DNA of 57,068 nt, taken from Clostridia bacterium. Its GTDB lineage: Bacteria > Bacillota > Clostridia > Christensenellales > Borkfalkiaceae. Position numbers and translations under genes: made by a program. Positions within the stretch are counted from its first letter, which is position 1; the number at the start of each line of letters is the position of its first letter. This document shows positions 1 to 8,094 of the stretch, piece by piece. A model generated the notes under the pieces. The model did not search any database and had not been told where the DNA came from. It saw only the letters and a list, made by a program, of their open reading frames with translations. The DNA lies in the NCBI GenBank assembly GCA_900770185.1, contig CAAGJM010000017.1:1-57068 (forward strand), written 5' to 3'.

Positions 1-18
1 CAATACGGTCAAGTATTG
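1..18. repeat. GTAC-family core hairpin, partial element at window edge
   Basis: Six-base arms CAATAC and GTATTG close over a short loop. The bases after it (positions 19-40, GTTTGCCTTG) match the flank of the core hairpin in the repeats at 46827 and 39045 (the latter read in reverse). The upstream arm lies outside the window. Confidence 0.5.
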
Positions 19-72
19 CTGCGTTCGTTTGCCTTGATTTTTCTAAATTTATCGACGCTTAAATGCGTAGCA

Positions 73-179
73 CCTTAAAGCCGCATTTTTTAGACGGTTT
101 TAGCAAAGGTTTGCGCGAGAAGTATACGAATACTTCAAGCAAAGATTTGCCGAAACGGGCAAAAAAGACGGCTTTAAGG
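73..179. repeat. 107-bp imperfect palindrome (GTAC-type family)
   Basis: The outer arms CCTTAAAGCCG (73-83) and CGGCTTTAAGG (169-179) are exact reverse complements. Further matches lie inward, and the centre is a hairpin GAAGTAT/ATACTTC at about 118-136. The size and the TTTTTAGAC inner-arm sequence match the palindrome at 38928-39035. It directly abuts a tRNA-like T-arm at 183-211. No protein is coded here. Confidence 0.65.
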
Positions 180-225
180 CTTGACGGGGTTCGAGTCCCG
201 CTCGGCTAACATAACGGACTTAATT

Positions 226-888
226 ATGATTACCATTAAACAAATAAAAGCGGACGAAGAGATAAGCGCGCTTATAAAAACCAGCGCGAAGCAAATCGAC
301 GCGCTCAACTTCACCGAACATTCCGTTCGGCACGCAAGCATCGTTTCGTCTTGGACGTCGCTCATATTAAAAGAGATCGGCGAGAGTGAAAAACTTATAA
401 ATTTAGGTGAGATTGCGGGATATATGCACGATATCGGCAACGCCTTATCGCGCTTTAACCACGCCCAAAGCGGGGCGATTTTAGCCTACGCGCTTTTAAC
501 CAAGCGTGGTATGAATTACGAAGACGCCGCCGAAATAATGATGGCTATCGGCAATCACGACGAGGTGAACGGCGTGCCCGTAAGCGTGCTTTCAGCCGCG
601 CTTATAATTGCGGATAAGTCGGACGTACACAAGTCGCGCGTGCGCAACAAGATTTTAAACGAAGACACCAACATTCACGACAGGGTGAATTTAGCGGCTA
701 ACCGTTCGTATATAACGGTCGATAAAGAGCAAAAAAAGATAGACACCGTGCTCGATATAGATACGGAAATTTGTTCGGTCGGCGATTATTTTGAAATTTA
801 CCACACGCGCATGCTTATGTGTTCGAAAGCGGCTGACTTAATAGGATTTAAGTACGGTCTTATCGTAAACGGCGTAAGGATGCTGTAA
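226..888 (+). CDS. HD-domain phosphohydrolase-like protein
   Basis: A 220-residue soluble protein with the metal-binding signature of the HD superfamily: H32/H36, the H68-D69 pair in YMHDIGN, H79, H111-D112 in GNHDEV and D130 in IADKSD. HD proteins hydrolyse phosphate esters of nucleotides or other small molecules; the substrate cannot be read from the sequence. The frame is open from a TTG at 181, but that part reads through a tRNA-like stretch, so the ATG at 226 is preferred although its ribosome binding site is weak. It is followed by a terminator-like hairpin merged with the next gene's start. The family call is firm; the specific role is unknown. Confidence 0.85.
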   Translation: MITIKQIKADEEISALIKTSAKQIDALNFTEHSVRHASIVSSWTSLILKEIGESEKLINLGEIAGYMHDIGNALSRFNHAQSGAILAYALLTKRGMNYEDAAEIMMAIGNHDEVNGVPVSVLSAALIIADKSDVHKSRVRNKILNEDTNIHDRVNLAANRSYITVDKEQKKIDTVLDIDTEICSVGDYFEIYHTRMLMCSKAADLIGFKYGLIVNGVRML

Positions 889-937
889 ACGCCGTTAAAT
901 TAAAGCCGTTTTTAAAAAAACATAATAAAAATAACAG

Positions 938-972
938 AATTTGCCCATAAAATAACTATGGGCAAATTTTTT
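938..972 (+). terminator. Terminator-like hairpin overlapping a start codon
   Basis: Twelve-base exact arms, AATTTGCCCATA (938-949) and TATGGGCAAATT (957-968), with a 7-base loop, run straight into a T tract. This is the shape of an intrinsic terminator for the HD gene. The ATG at 958 of the next gene lies inside the 3' arm. Confidence 0.6.
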
Positions 973-1815
973 ACGCGCATAAAAGAATTCATAAATTTTT
1001 CGTCGATGAAAAAAACGTCTACGCTTGCGGGCGCGCTTGTTTATTTCACCGTTTTAGGCGCGGTGCCCACCATTTTTTTAATAAGCGCGGCGCTTAGTTT
1101 ATTCGGCGCGGAATTTAACGATGCGGCGCGCATTTTTTTAAGCGAAAAGGCGCTTAATTTAATATCTTTTGCAAGCGTCGCCGCCAAAAAATACGGTGGC
1201 GGCAGCGGAATAATCGCGGCGGCGGTAGCCCTTTATTCTGCGGCGAACGTTTTGTATCACCTAAGGCGCGCGGGAGAGATGATTTACAATTTCAAGCCCG
1301 CAAAGTCGTTTGTTTTGCGGGCTTTAACCTTGCTTATAATGTTGATTGCGATTTTTGCGTTTGCCGTATTTGCATTCGTTTATTTAACCGTGCAAAATTA
1401 CATTCAATCGGTTTTAGGCACGGCGGCGGGTAAAATCATAAACGGCGCGGCGTTTTTTATAATATCCTTTTTATTCGTGGTCGCGGTGAATTTTTACGTT
1501 TGCCCCTTTAAAACCACTTTTAAAGAGGTGGCTGTCGGCAGTGCGTACACCGTTATATTTTCATTCGTGATAACGAACGTTTTCTTTTTTTATATCGAGC
1601 ATTTTTCAAACTACTATGAAGTTTACGGCAAGATAGCGTCGGCTTTTTTGGCTCTTACGCTAACCTATCTCGTAATGAAAGGGCTTCTTGGCGGGATAAG
1701 TTTAAACGTGTTTACGGCGGGCAGAAGGTTCAGATACGGGCGAAAAAATTCCCATGGCCGAAAGGACGGAATTACGGCTTTTAATAAAAGCGGAAGTCGT
1801 GCCGAAAAGGGTTGA
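958..1815 (+). CDS. YihY/BrkB-family inner membrane protein
   Basis: A 285-residue integral membrane protein. The N-terminal order of a short basic region, then STLAGALVYFTVLGAVPTIF and a run of hydrophobic helices (about 25-48, 80-95, 107-135, 150-175, 190-215, 225-250), is that of the YihY/BrkB family, once annotated as ribonuclease BN or virulence factor BrkB. The molecular function of the family is unsettled. The C-terminus is a basic cytoplasmic tail rich in Arg, Lys and Gly. The start at 958 fits the family but lies in the arm of a hairpin and lacks a clear Shine-Dalgarno; a second Met at 1006 is possible. The gene ends just inside a promoter for the next operon. Confidence 0.85.
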   Translation: MGKFFTRIKEFINFSSMKKTSTLAGALVYFTVLGAVPTIFLISAALSLFGAEFNDAARIFLSEKALNLISFASVAAKKYGGGSGIIAAAVALYSAANVLYHLRRAGEMIYNFKPAKSFVLRALTLLIMLIAIFAFAVFAFVYLTVQNYIQSVLGTAAGKIINGAAFFIISFLFVVAVNFYVCPFKTTFKEVAVGSAYTVIFSFVITNVFFFYIEHFSNYYEVYGKIASAFLALTLTYLVMKGLLGGISLNVFTAGRRFRYGRKNSHGRKDGITAFNKSGSRAEKG

Positions 1816-1841
1816 CTTTTGGAAGTTACAACGGGTATAAT
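1812..1841 (+). promoter_or_regulatory. Promoter for the ACT/PFL pair
   Basis: TTGACT (1812-1817), an 18-base spacer, TATAAT (1836-1841). It overlaps the stop codon of the YihY gene and lies 51 bases before the ACT gene. Confidence 0.6.
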
Positions 1842-1892
1842 TAAAGCCGATAAAGCGGGGTTAAAATAATTCCGCAAATAAGGAGTAGCAAA

Positions 1893-2162
1893 ATGAAATG
1901 CGTTCTTACCGTAATCGGCAAAGATAAACCGGGCATTATTTATAAAGTAAGCGAACTTTTGGCAAAGAACCGGATAAATATCGAAGATATCACACAGACG
2001 ATAATGCAGTCGACCTTCACCATGGTTATGATTGTGAATCTTGAAAAGTCTACGATCAGTTTTAAAGACTTATCCGAAAAAGTTAATGCGTTAAGCGCGG
2101 AAATCGGCGTCAGAATTCACCTTCAGAACGAGGACATTTTCGACGCGATATACAAGGTGTAA
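1893..2162 (+). CDS. ACT domain-containing protein (UPF0237)
   Basis: An 89-residue single ACT domain, beginning VLTVIGKDKPGIIYKVSELLAKNRINIEDI, the classic beta-alpha-beta ligand-binding opening. ACT domains sense amino acids or small metabolites. This stand-alone form is known from Firmicutes, where it precedes a PFL/UPF0210 protein, as here (one-base gap, same strand). The start has a good ribosome binding site (AAGGAG, 8 bases upstream). The pairing suggests it regulates or completes the PFL partner, but no function is proven. Confidence 0.92.
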   Translation: MKCVLTVIGKDKPGIIYKVSELLAKNRINIEDITQTIMQSTFTMVMIVNLEKSTISFKDLSEKVNALSAEIGVRIHLQNEDIFDAIYKV

Positions 2163-2163
2163 A

Positions 2164-3519
2164 ATGATAAAACAATCGGAAATTTTAGAAACCATAAACA
2201 TGGTTGAAAAAGAGCATTTCGATATTCGCACCGTAACGATGGGCTTGTCGCTTTTCGGCTGTATACGCGAGACCGCCGACAAGACCGCCGCGGCGTGTTA
2301 CGATTTTATCTGCAAAAACGCCGAAAACTTAGTTCAAACGGCGGAAGACATATCTATCGAATACGGCGTGCCCATCGTAAACAAGCGCGTGTCCATTACC
2401 CCCGCAAGTTTTTTGACTGCGAATTTTATCGGAGAAGAAATAAAACTTGCAAAAGCCTTGGATATGGCGGCAAAAACCGTCGGGGTGGACTTTTTGGGCG
2501 GATATTCGGTGCTTGCGCATAAAAACCTTACCAAAGCCGAAATAAGCTTTATAAACAGCATCCCCGAAGCCTTGGCGGCGACGGACAGAGTTTGTTCGTC
2601 GGTGAACGTGGGTTCTACCCGTGCGGGCATAAATATGGACGCCGTTAAACTTTTAGGCGAAACGGTTAAACAAGCGGCGTTTTTAACGAAAGATAAAGAC
2701 GGGCTTGCCGCCGCTAAATTCGTGGCGTTTTGTAACGCCGTCGAAGATAACCCCTTTATGGCGGGGGCGTTCCACGGGGTCGGCGAAGGCGACGTTGTTT
2801 TAAACGTAGGCGTATCGGGCCCCGGGGTCGTAAAAACCGCGTTAGAGGGAATGAAGGGCGCGAGCATTACGGACCTTGCCGAAACCGTTAAAAAGACGGC
2901 GTTTAAGATAACGCGCGTAGGTCAACTCGTCTTAAACGAGGCGAGCAAACGCCTTCATGCGGAAAGGGGAATAGTAGATTTATCCCTTGCGCCTACCCCC
3001 GTCGTGGGCGACAGCGTAGGGCATATTCTTGAAGAAATGGGTCTTGAAGAAGTCGGCACGCACGGAACGACCGCTTGCTTAGCTCTTTTGAACGACGCCG
3101 TTAAAAAGGGCGGAGTTATGGCAAGTTCGTCCGTCGGCGGATTGTCGGGCGCGTTTATCCCCGTAAGCGAAGATATAGGGATGATTAACGCCGCCGATAG
3201 CGGAACGCTCACGCTCGATAAGTTGGAGGCGATGACCGCCGTTTGCAGCGTCGGCATAGATATGGTCGCTATCCCCGGCGACATTTCTGCCGCAACGATT
3301 TCCGCAATCATCGCGGACGAAGCGGCTATCGGCATGGTCAACAATAAAACTACCGCCGTACGCGTTATTCCCGTTCCCGGCAAAACGGTGGGGGACGAGG
3401 CGTTTTTCGGCGGGCTTTTAGGCCGCGCGCCCATTATGTCGGTACATAATAAGTCAAGTGAAAAGTTCATCGCCCGCGGCGGAAGGATTCCCGCGCCCAT
3501 TCACGGCAACAAAAACTAA
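2164..3519 (+). CDS. PFL-family protein (UPF0210/DUF711)
   Basis: A 451-residue soluble protein matching the UPF0210 family in length and in sequence, including the N-terminal ILETINMVEKEHFDIRTVTMG and conserved segments such as NVGVSGPGVV and GHILEEMGLE. The fold is related to pyruvate-formate-lyase-like barrels, hence the name; no reaction is established. It is co-transcribed with the ACT-domain gene directly upstream and is followed by the terminator-like hairpin that leads into spoIIID. Confidence 0.93.
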   Translation: MIKQSEILETINMVEKEHFDIRTVTMGLSLFGCIRETADKTAAACYDFICKNAENLVQTAEDISIEYGVPIVNKRVSITPASFLTANFIGEEIKLAKALDMAAKTVGVDFLGGYSVLAHKNLTKAEISFINSIPEALAATDRVCSSVNVGSTRAGINMDAVKLLGETVKQAAFLTKDKDGLAAAKFVAFCNAVEDNPFMAGAFHGVGEGDVVLNVGVSGPGVVKTALEGMKGASITDLAETVKKTAFKITRVGQLVLNEASKRLHAERGIVDLSLAPTPVVGDSVGHILEEMGLEEVGTHGTTACLALLNDAVKKGGVMASSSVGGLSGAFIPVSEDIGMINAADSGTLTLDKLEAMTAVCSVGIDMVAIPGDISAATISAIIADEAAIGMVNNKTTAVRVIPVPGKTVGDEAFFGGLLGRAPIMSVHNKSSEKFIARGGRIPAPIHGNKN

Positions 3520-3590
3520 ACCGGCGCTAATTAAGCCGAAATATAAACGTTTATTCAAGCCGTTCTGCGGCAAAAAACATATAAATAAAG

Positions 3591-3627
3591 CACCCTTCAT
3601 AGAATAGTTTCAGGAGGGTGTTTTTTT
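3591..3627 (+). terminator. Terminator hairpin that buries the spoIIID ribosome binding site
   Basis: The arms CACCCTTC (3591-3598) and GGAGGGTG (3613-3620) form an 8-bp stem with one T-G pair and are followed by seven T. The 3' arm is part of the AGGAGGGTG ribosome binding site, and the last T bases of the tract supply the TTG start of spoIIID. Confidence 0.65.
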
Positions 3628-3916
3628 GTACGGCAAATTATCTGAACGAGCGATTTCGGAGGGGGAATACATAGTTGAAAACAACGCCACGGTGAGAAGT
3701 ACCGCCGCCGTTTTCGGGGTGGGTAAGTCTACGGTTCATAAGGACGTAACCGTCGCGCTTAAAGAAATAGACGCAAATCTTTACGGCGAAGTCAAGAAGG
3801 TGCTTGAAAAAAACTTATCCGAGCGGCATATCCGCGGCGGACTTGCAACCAAACTGAAAAACGAAAAGATACGGGAGTTAAAAAACGCAAAAACCGCAAA
3901 AACGGCTGAAATGTAA
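3626..3916 (+). CDS. spoIIID: Sporulation transcription factor SpoIIID
   Basis: A 96-residue DNA-binding protein. The helix-turn-helix NATVRSTAAVFGVGKSTVHKD (about 19-39) and the basic tail SERHIRGGLATKLK are diagnostic of SpoIIID, the mother-cell regulator that acts with sigma-E and switches the cell toward sigma-K genes. The TTG start at 3626 has AGGAGG 8 bases upstream. That site sits in a terminator-shaped hairpin, so expression may depend on a promoter inside or just before the hairpin, or on unfolding of it. The gene is alone, between convergent terminators. Confidence 0.95.
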   Translation: MYGKLSERAISEGEYIVENNATVRSTAAVFGVGKSTVHKDVTVALKEIDANLYGEVKKVLEKNLSERHIRGGLATKLKNEKIRELKNAKTAKTAEM

Positions 3917-3927
3917 GCAAAATATAA

Positions 3928-3956
3928 AGCCGCGGCGAAAAATCTTCGCCGCGGCT
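3928..3956. terminator. Bidirectional hairpin between spoIIID and the lipoprotein gene
   Basis: Twelve-base exact arms AGCCGCGGCGAA and TTCGCCGCGGCT with a 5-base loop. The T-rich tail is weak. It separates two convergent genes. Confidence 0.6.
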
Positions 3957-3980
3957 GTTATTGTTTGTATTTACGTATTT

Positions 3981-5549
3981 TTAATTTTCCCTGGGGTCGC
4001 AGGTTGTTTCGAAAACGCCGTTTCCTTCAATGGAAATTCTCGCAAGTTTAGCGTTGCCGTCGCTATCTATCGTGAAAGCGATTTGTTTGGAAACGGTAGA
4101 GTCTTTAAAGAAGTATATTGAATATGCTTTAAAAACTCCGTTGTAGTCAAGCTGAAGCGTCATACCGGCGTCGAAGTAGCCTACCCACTTTTCCTGGTCG
4201 ATAGTGTCGAGATACGCTGCTATTGCGTTTATTCCGGCGCGCGCGTTGGTGTACATACTGCCGTCGTTGTTCACGCCGTTATAATAAGGATCGGTTGCAA
4301 GTTCGTTTTTAAGTTGAGCGACGATGGTTTTCATCGTTTCAAGATTTTTAACGTCGTGTATAACGACTTTACCGTCTTCTATAGCCATGCAGTAAATTGC
4401 CTGAACGGAGTACGAATACATATAGTTATAAAACTCGCTTGACGTAAGTATCGCGTTTTCCGTATTAAGAACGGGCGCGGTCTTTAAACTTTCTTTAAGG
4501 ACGGAGTAAACTTCGTTATATCTGCCGATAAAAGTGTCGTCGATTTCCGCTTCTATATAAGTTTTGTCGGAACTTTGCGAGCGGGGGTTATATTGATAAG
4601 AATAATAATCTTCGTCATTCGTGCCAAAAGGAATTTTTTGCACGGAGTAGTGGGTGTAATCATACTTATTAAATTCGTCGAAAGTAAACGTTCCGTCGTC
4701 TATTGCCGCGGTGAGCGCGTCGCCGCCGTCCGTTACGGATAAAATTACCTGCAAGTCGTTTACGACGCCGTTTTTAAGGTCGAAATCGGTTGCACACATA
4801 ATGAGTTGACCTCCGCCCGCTTTAATGCCTTGATACTGCTTAATGGTTAAGGTCATTCTCGTCGGGGTGTTGGTTTCGTAGTCGTAGACGAAGTCGCAGG
4901 AATAAAGTTGGTAGCCGTACATTTGCACGCCGCCGCTTTCGGCACTGATGAACGTTTGCATATCGTACCTTACGCCGTGATCTGTCTGCTTTATGCCGGC
5001 GTAGATATTGCCTGGAATTCCGCCCATATCGACCACAAATTCATAAACTTCGCCGAATTTTGCACCCTTTTCGTCGCTTGCCGTCACCGTTGCGGGAGCG
5101 GCGTAGTTGACGAAATATTGCGCTTTATATTGCGCCTGATACACGTCGTACAAAGATAACAACGCCGTGGCTTTATCGTCGTAAGTGTTGGTTACGGGTT
5201 TTTTGGCGGCACGGAGTTTAAGCGAAGCGGCAGAGCCGTTACCCGCTGAAAAACTCGTTTCCATTTTCGCGATGCTTTGGTTTACGACCGCTTTTGCCGA
5301 CACGTTTTTAACGCTTCCGCTATCGTCGCCTTGATTGTCGCCATCGCCCGTTTCACTGCCGCCTGCGTTGCCGCCGCCTTGATTATCGTCGTCGCTTGAA
5401 TCTTTGTTCGGAACTTCTTCCGTAGTTCCGTCAGCGTCGCCTACGGCACCGCTGTTTCCGCTATCGGTGTCGCACGCGACGAAAGTAAATATCGAAACCG
5501 CGCACATTATTACTACTAAAAGTACTTTTAAAATAGAATGTTTTTTCAT
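3981..5549 (-). CDS. Putative lipoprotein of unknown function
   Basis: A 522-residue exported protein. A lysine-start signal peptide ends in a lipobox (FVAC, Cys26), and a Gly/Ser/Asp-rich spacer follows (about 27-80), so it should be anchored on the outer face of the membrane. The rest is Tyr- and Asp-rich, beta-looking, with no recognised catalytic motif. It has its own promoter (5572-5601) and a good ribosome binding site (AAGGAG). It resembles the sensor or substrate-binding type lipoproteins common in gut Clostridia, but I do not recognise the family. Confidence 0.85.
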   Translation of the reverse strand: MKKHSILKVLLVVIMCAVSIFTFVACDTDSGNSGAVGDADGTTEEVPNKDSSDDDNQGGGNAGGSETGDGDNQGDDSGSVKNVSAKAVVNQSIAKMETSFSAGNGSAASLKLRAAKKPVTNTYDDKATALLSLYDVYQAQYKAQYFVNYAAPATVTASDEKGAKFGEVYEFVVDMGGIPGNIYAGIKQTDHGVRYDMQTFISAESGGVQMYGYQLYSCDFVYDYETNTPTRMTLTIKQYQGIKAGGGQLIMCATDFDLKNGVVNDLQVILSVTDGGDALTAAIDDGTFTFDEFNKYDYTHYSVQKIPFGTNDEDYYSYQYNPRSQSSDKTYIEAEIDDTFIGRYNEVYSVLKESLKTAPVLNTENAILTSSEFYNYMYSYSVQAIYCMAIEDGKVVIHDVKNLETMKTIVAQLKNELATDPYYNGVNNDGSMYTNARAGINAIAAYLDTIDQEKWVGYFDAGMTLQLDYNGVFKAYSIYFFKDSTVSKQIAFTIDSDGNAKLARISIEGNGVFETTCDPREN

Positions 5550-5571
5550 AACGTACTCCTTTTACGCGGTT

Positions 5572-5601
5572 ATTTTACAACTGCAGGTTGCCGCTTGTCA
5601 A
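5572..5601 (-). promoter_or_regulatory. Promoter of the lipoprotein gene
   Basis: On the minus strand, TTGACA (5601-5596), an 18-base spacer, TAAAAT (5577-5572), just upstream of the ribosome binding site. Confidence 0.6.
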
Positions 5602-5620
5602 CAAATTAAGCCTGCGTATA

Positions 5621-5657
5621 AAAAAACCGCCCGTTTAAAAATACGGGCGGTTTTTTT
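5621..5657. terminator. Terminator after serA
   Basis: Fourteen-base arms, AAAAAACCGCCCGT and its complement, with an 8-base loop. Because the arms are A/T-rich at the outside, it works as a T-tailed terminator on either strand; it lies 8 bases past the serA stop. Confidence 0.85.
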
Positions 5658-5664
5658 GATAAAG

Positions 5665-6819
5665 TTAAATTTTTCTTACTTTTATAACGCCGTTGACTTT
5701 TTTGAGTTTTTCGACCGTTTCGTCGTCAATCGACGGAATGTCTATCATCGAATAAGCGTAGTCGCCTTTAGAAGAGTTCAAAAAGTTATCGATGTTGATA
5801 GATTTTTCGGCTAAAATCGCGGTGAACTGAGCTATCATGTTCTGCTGGTTTTTGTGGAGAATGGTGATGCGGACCGCAGAAGACTTAGGCGCGGAGCAAG
5901 CGGGGTAGTTCACGCTGTTCACGATATTGCCGTTTTCGATATAGTCTTTGAGCTCCTTTGCCGCCATTTTGGCGCAGTTGTCTTCCGCTTCGGGGGTAGA
6001 CGCGCCGAGGTGGGGGATGCAGATGACGTTTTCTTCGCCGATTAACTCGTCGGACGGAAAGTCGGTTATATATCTTGAAATTACGCCGCTCTTAACGCCG
6101 TCCAAAACCGCATTAGCGTCGGCAAGTTCGCCGCGGGCAAGGTTTACGAGAACGACGCCTTTTTTCATAAGGTCGATTTTTTCTTTACCTAAAAGCCCTT
6201 TGTTTTTCTCGGTGTAGGGGACGTGCACGGTTATATAATCGCACGTTTTAAAAATCTCGTCAATATCGTTGGTTATATCGACGTGGCGGGAAAGATGAAG
6301 CGCGCTCGAAACGGACATGAACGGGTCATACCCCAAAACCTGCATATTTAAGCCGAGTGCGGTGTTAGCGACCCTTGCGCCGATTGCGCCGAGGCCTATA
6401 ACGCCGAGCTTTTTGCCCGATAACTCTCCGCCGATAAATTGTTTTTTGCCTTTTTCGATTTTTTTGGAAAGTTCCGCGTCGCCTTTAAGGGTTTTGACCC
6501 ATTCGACCGCGGGGACTATTTTACGCGAGCCGAGAAGCAGCGCCGCGATAACGAGTTCGTTCACCGCGTTGGCGTTCGCGCCCGGGGTGTTGAAAACGAC
6601 GACGCCTTTTTCGGCGTATTCGGCGTAGGGTATGTTGTTTACGCCTGCGCCCGCCCTTGCTACGGCAAGGACGCTTTCGGGTAGGTTATAGTCGTGCATA
6701 TCATAACTTCTTACGAGTATGCCGACGGGGTTTTGGGCGTTATCCGAAACCGCATAATCGCTTTTTAAAACGTCGAAAATGTGGTCGCTTATATTGTTAA
6801 GCGTTAAAATGTTATTCAT
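5665..6819 (-). CDS. serA: D-3-phosphoglycerate dehydrogenase
   Basis: A 384-residue NAD-dependent enzyme for the first step of serine synthesis, 3-phosphoglycerate to 3-phosphohydroxypyruvate. The dinucleotide motif GLGAIG is at 142-147, Arg229 in NLARGE binds substrate, and His270 in PHLGAST is the acid/base residue. The last 70 residues form a C-terminal ACT domain (HKNQQNMIAQF), the usual site of serine feedback. It is the short form without the extra intervening domain. It is downstream of serC in one operon (7-base gap); no serB is present in the window. Confidence 0.95.
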   Translation of the reverse strand: MNNILTLNNISDHIFDVLKSDYAVSDNAQNPVGILVRSYDMHDYNLPESVLAVARAGAGVNNIPYAEYAEKGVVVFNTPGANANAVNELVIAALLLGSRKIVPAVEWVKTLKGDAELSKKIEKGKKQFIGGELSGKKLGVIGLGAIGARVANTALGLNMQVLGYDPFMSVSSALHLSRHVDITNDIDEIFKTCDYITVHVPYTEKNKGLLGKEKIDLMKKGVVLVNLARGELADANAVLDGVKSGVISRYITDFPSDELIGEENVICIPHLGASTPEAEDNCAKMAAKELKDYIENGNIVNSVNYPACSAPKSSAVRITILHKNQQNMIAQFTAILAEKSINIDNFLNSSKGDYAYSMIDIPSIDDETVEKLKKVNGVIKVRKI

Positions 6820-6826
6820 AATTCAC

Positions 6827-7900
6827 CTATTTGTTTTTAACTTCGAACTCTTTCATGAATTCGATAAGGGCTTTCACGCCTTCGACGGGCATTGCGTTAT
6901 AAATGCTTGCGCGCATGCCGCCGACTAAGCGGTGGCCTTTAATGGAAACGATGCCCTTTTCAGCCGCTTGTTTAACGAATTCGGCGTTAAGCTCTTCGCT
7001 TTTCGTCACGAACGGAACGTTCATAAGCGAACGGTCCTTTTTCTCAACGTTGTTGAAGTAGAAGTCGGACTCGTCAATAAAATCGTACAAAAGTTTAGCC
7101 TTGTACTCGTTAATTTTTTGCATTTCTTTTACGCCGCCGAGTTTTTTAAGGTGTCTGAACACGAGCATAGCCATATAAATGGGGAAGCAGGGCGGGGTGT
7201 TATATAAACTGTTGTTTTTCTCTTGAATAGCGTAGGAAAGCATGGTGGGGCAAATAGGCAATTCTTTACCGAGCAAATCTTTCCTTACGATTACGACCGT
7301 TACGCCCGCGGGGGCAACGTTTTTCTGCGCGCCCGCATATATAAGCCCGAACTTGCTTACGTCCACGACTTCCGACAAAATGTTGGAAGACATATCCGCG
7401 ACGAGCGGTTTATCGGTTTTTGGGAATTTGGTGTAACGGGTGCCGAAAATGGTGTTGTTGGTCGTGATATGCACGTAGTCGGCGTCGGCGTTGTACGAAA
7501 TTTTATCAACGTCCGGGATGTAAGTGAAGTTCTTGTCTTTAGAAGAAGCGATGATTCTCGCGTCGCCGTACTTTAAGGCTTCCTGCTGCGCTTTTCCCGC
7601 AAAGTTGCCGGTTACTATATAGTCGGCCTTGCCGCTCACCATAAGGTTAAGGGGAACCGCCGCGAATTGCTGCGACGCGCCGCCTTGAACGAACAAAATG
7701 CTGTAATTGTCGGGCACGTTCATAAGTTCGCGCAAAAGCGCGTTAGCCTCGTCGTTCACCGCCATGAAAGTTTTAGATCGGTGACTCATCTCCACGATGC
7801 TCATTCCCGAACCGTTATAGTCAAGGAAATCTCTTTGTGCTTCTTCAAGCACGTCTAAGGGCATGGTAGATGGTCCTGCTGCAAAATTGTAAACTCTCAT
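6827..7900 (-). CDS. serC: Phosphoserine aminotransferase
   Basis: A 357-residue PLP enzyme converting phosphohydroxypyruvate and glutamate to phosphoserine. The N-terminus YNFAAGPSTMP and the PLP lysine K193 in YAGAQKNVAPAG are family hallmarks, and the length is typical. Its product-substrate partner SerA follows at once. The start has a strong AAAGGAG site, preceded by a leader hairpin and a consensus promoter. Confidence 0.97.
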   Translation of the reverse strand: MRVYNFAAGPSTMPLDVLEEAQRDFLDYNGSGMSIVEMSHRSKTFMAVNDEANALLRELMNVPDNYSILFVQGGASQQFAAVPLNLMVSGKADYIVTGNFAGKAQQEALKYGDARIIASSKDKNFTYIPDVDKISYNADADYVHITTNNTIFGTRYTKFPKTDKPLVADMSSNILSEVVDVSKFGLIYAGAQKNVAPAGVTVVIVRKDLLGKELPICPTMLSYAIQEKNNSLYNTPPCFPIYMAMLVFRHLKKLGGVKEMQKINEYKAKLLYDFIDESDFYFNNVEKKDRSLMNVPFVTKSEELNAEFVKQAAEKGIVSIKGHRLVGGMRASIYNAMPVEGVKALIEFMKEFEVKNK

Positions 7901-7913
7901 AACGTCTCCTTTA

Positions 7914-7939
7914 ACCGCCGTTTGTTTTTATTCGGCGGT
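7914..7939 (-). promoter_or_regulatory. Leader hairpin before the serC ribosome binding site
   Basis: Exact 7-base arms ACCGCCG and CGGCGGT with a 12-base loop in the serC 5' leader, ending just before AAAGGAG. It could stabilise the message or be part of a control element; it does not match a riboswitch I know. Confidence 0.35.
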
Positions 7940-7945
7940 ACAAAT

Positions 7946-7974
7946 ATTTTAACACTATTTAAAATTAAACTCAA
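7946..7974 (-). promoter_or_regulatory. serC-serA promoter
   Basis: On the minus strand, TTGAGT (7974-7969), a 17-base spacer, TAAAAT (7951-7946). Confidence 0.65.
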
Positions 7975-7999
7975 ACGTTTATAACGCAAAAAAAGACTA

Positions 8000-8026
8000 A
8001 AAAAGGGCGTTTTACCAAAAACGCCC
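8000..8026 (-). terminator. Terminator after glutamine synthetase
   Basis: The arms GGGCGTTTT (8005-8013) and AAAACGCCC (8018-8026) are exact complements with a 4-base loop. On the minus strand the hairpin is followed by a T-rich run. Confidence 0.75.
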
Positions 8027-8094
8027 CGTTTTAATAAAATATTCATATAATATTTTGCTTATACGCGGTTATTTTTCGCATATAACGCCGCGGC

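Noticed and set aside
183..211. A functional tRNA gene
   Set aside because: Only a T-arm-like and acceptor-like 3' end is visible, with a mismatched T stem, and no D or anticodon arm exists upstream.
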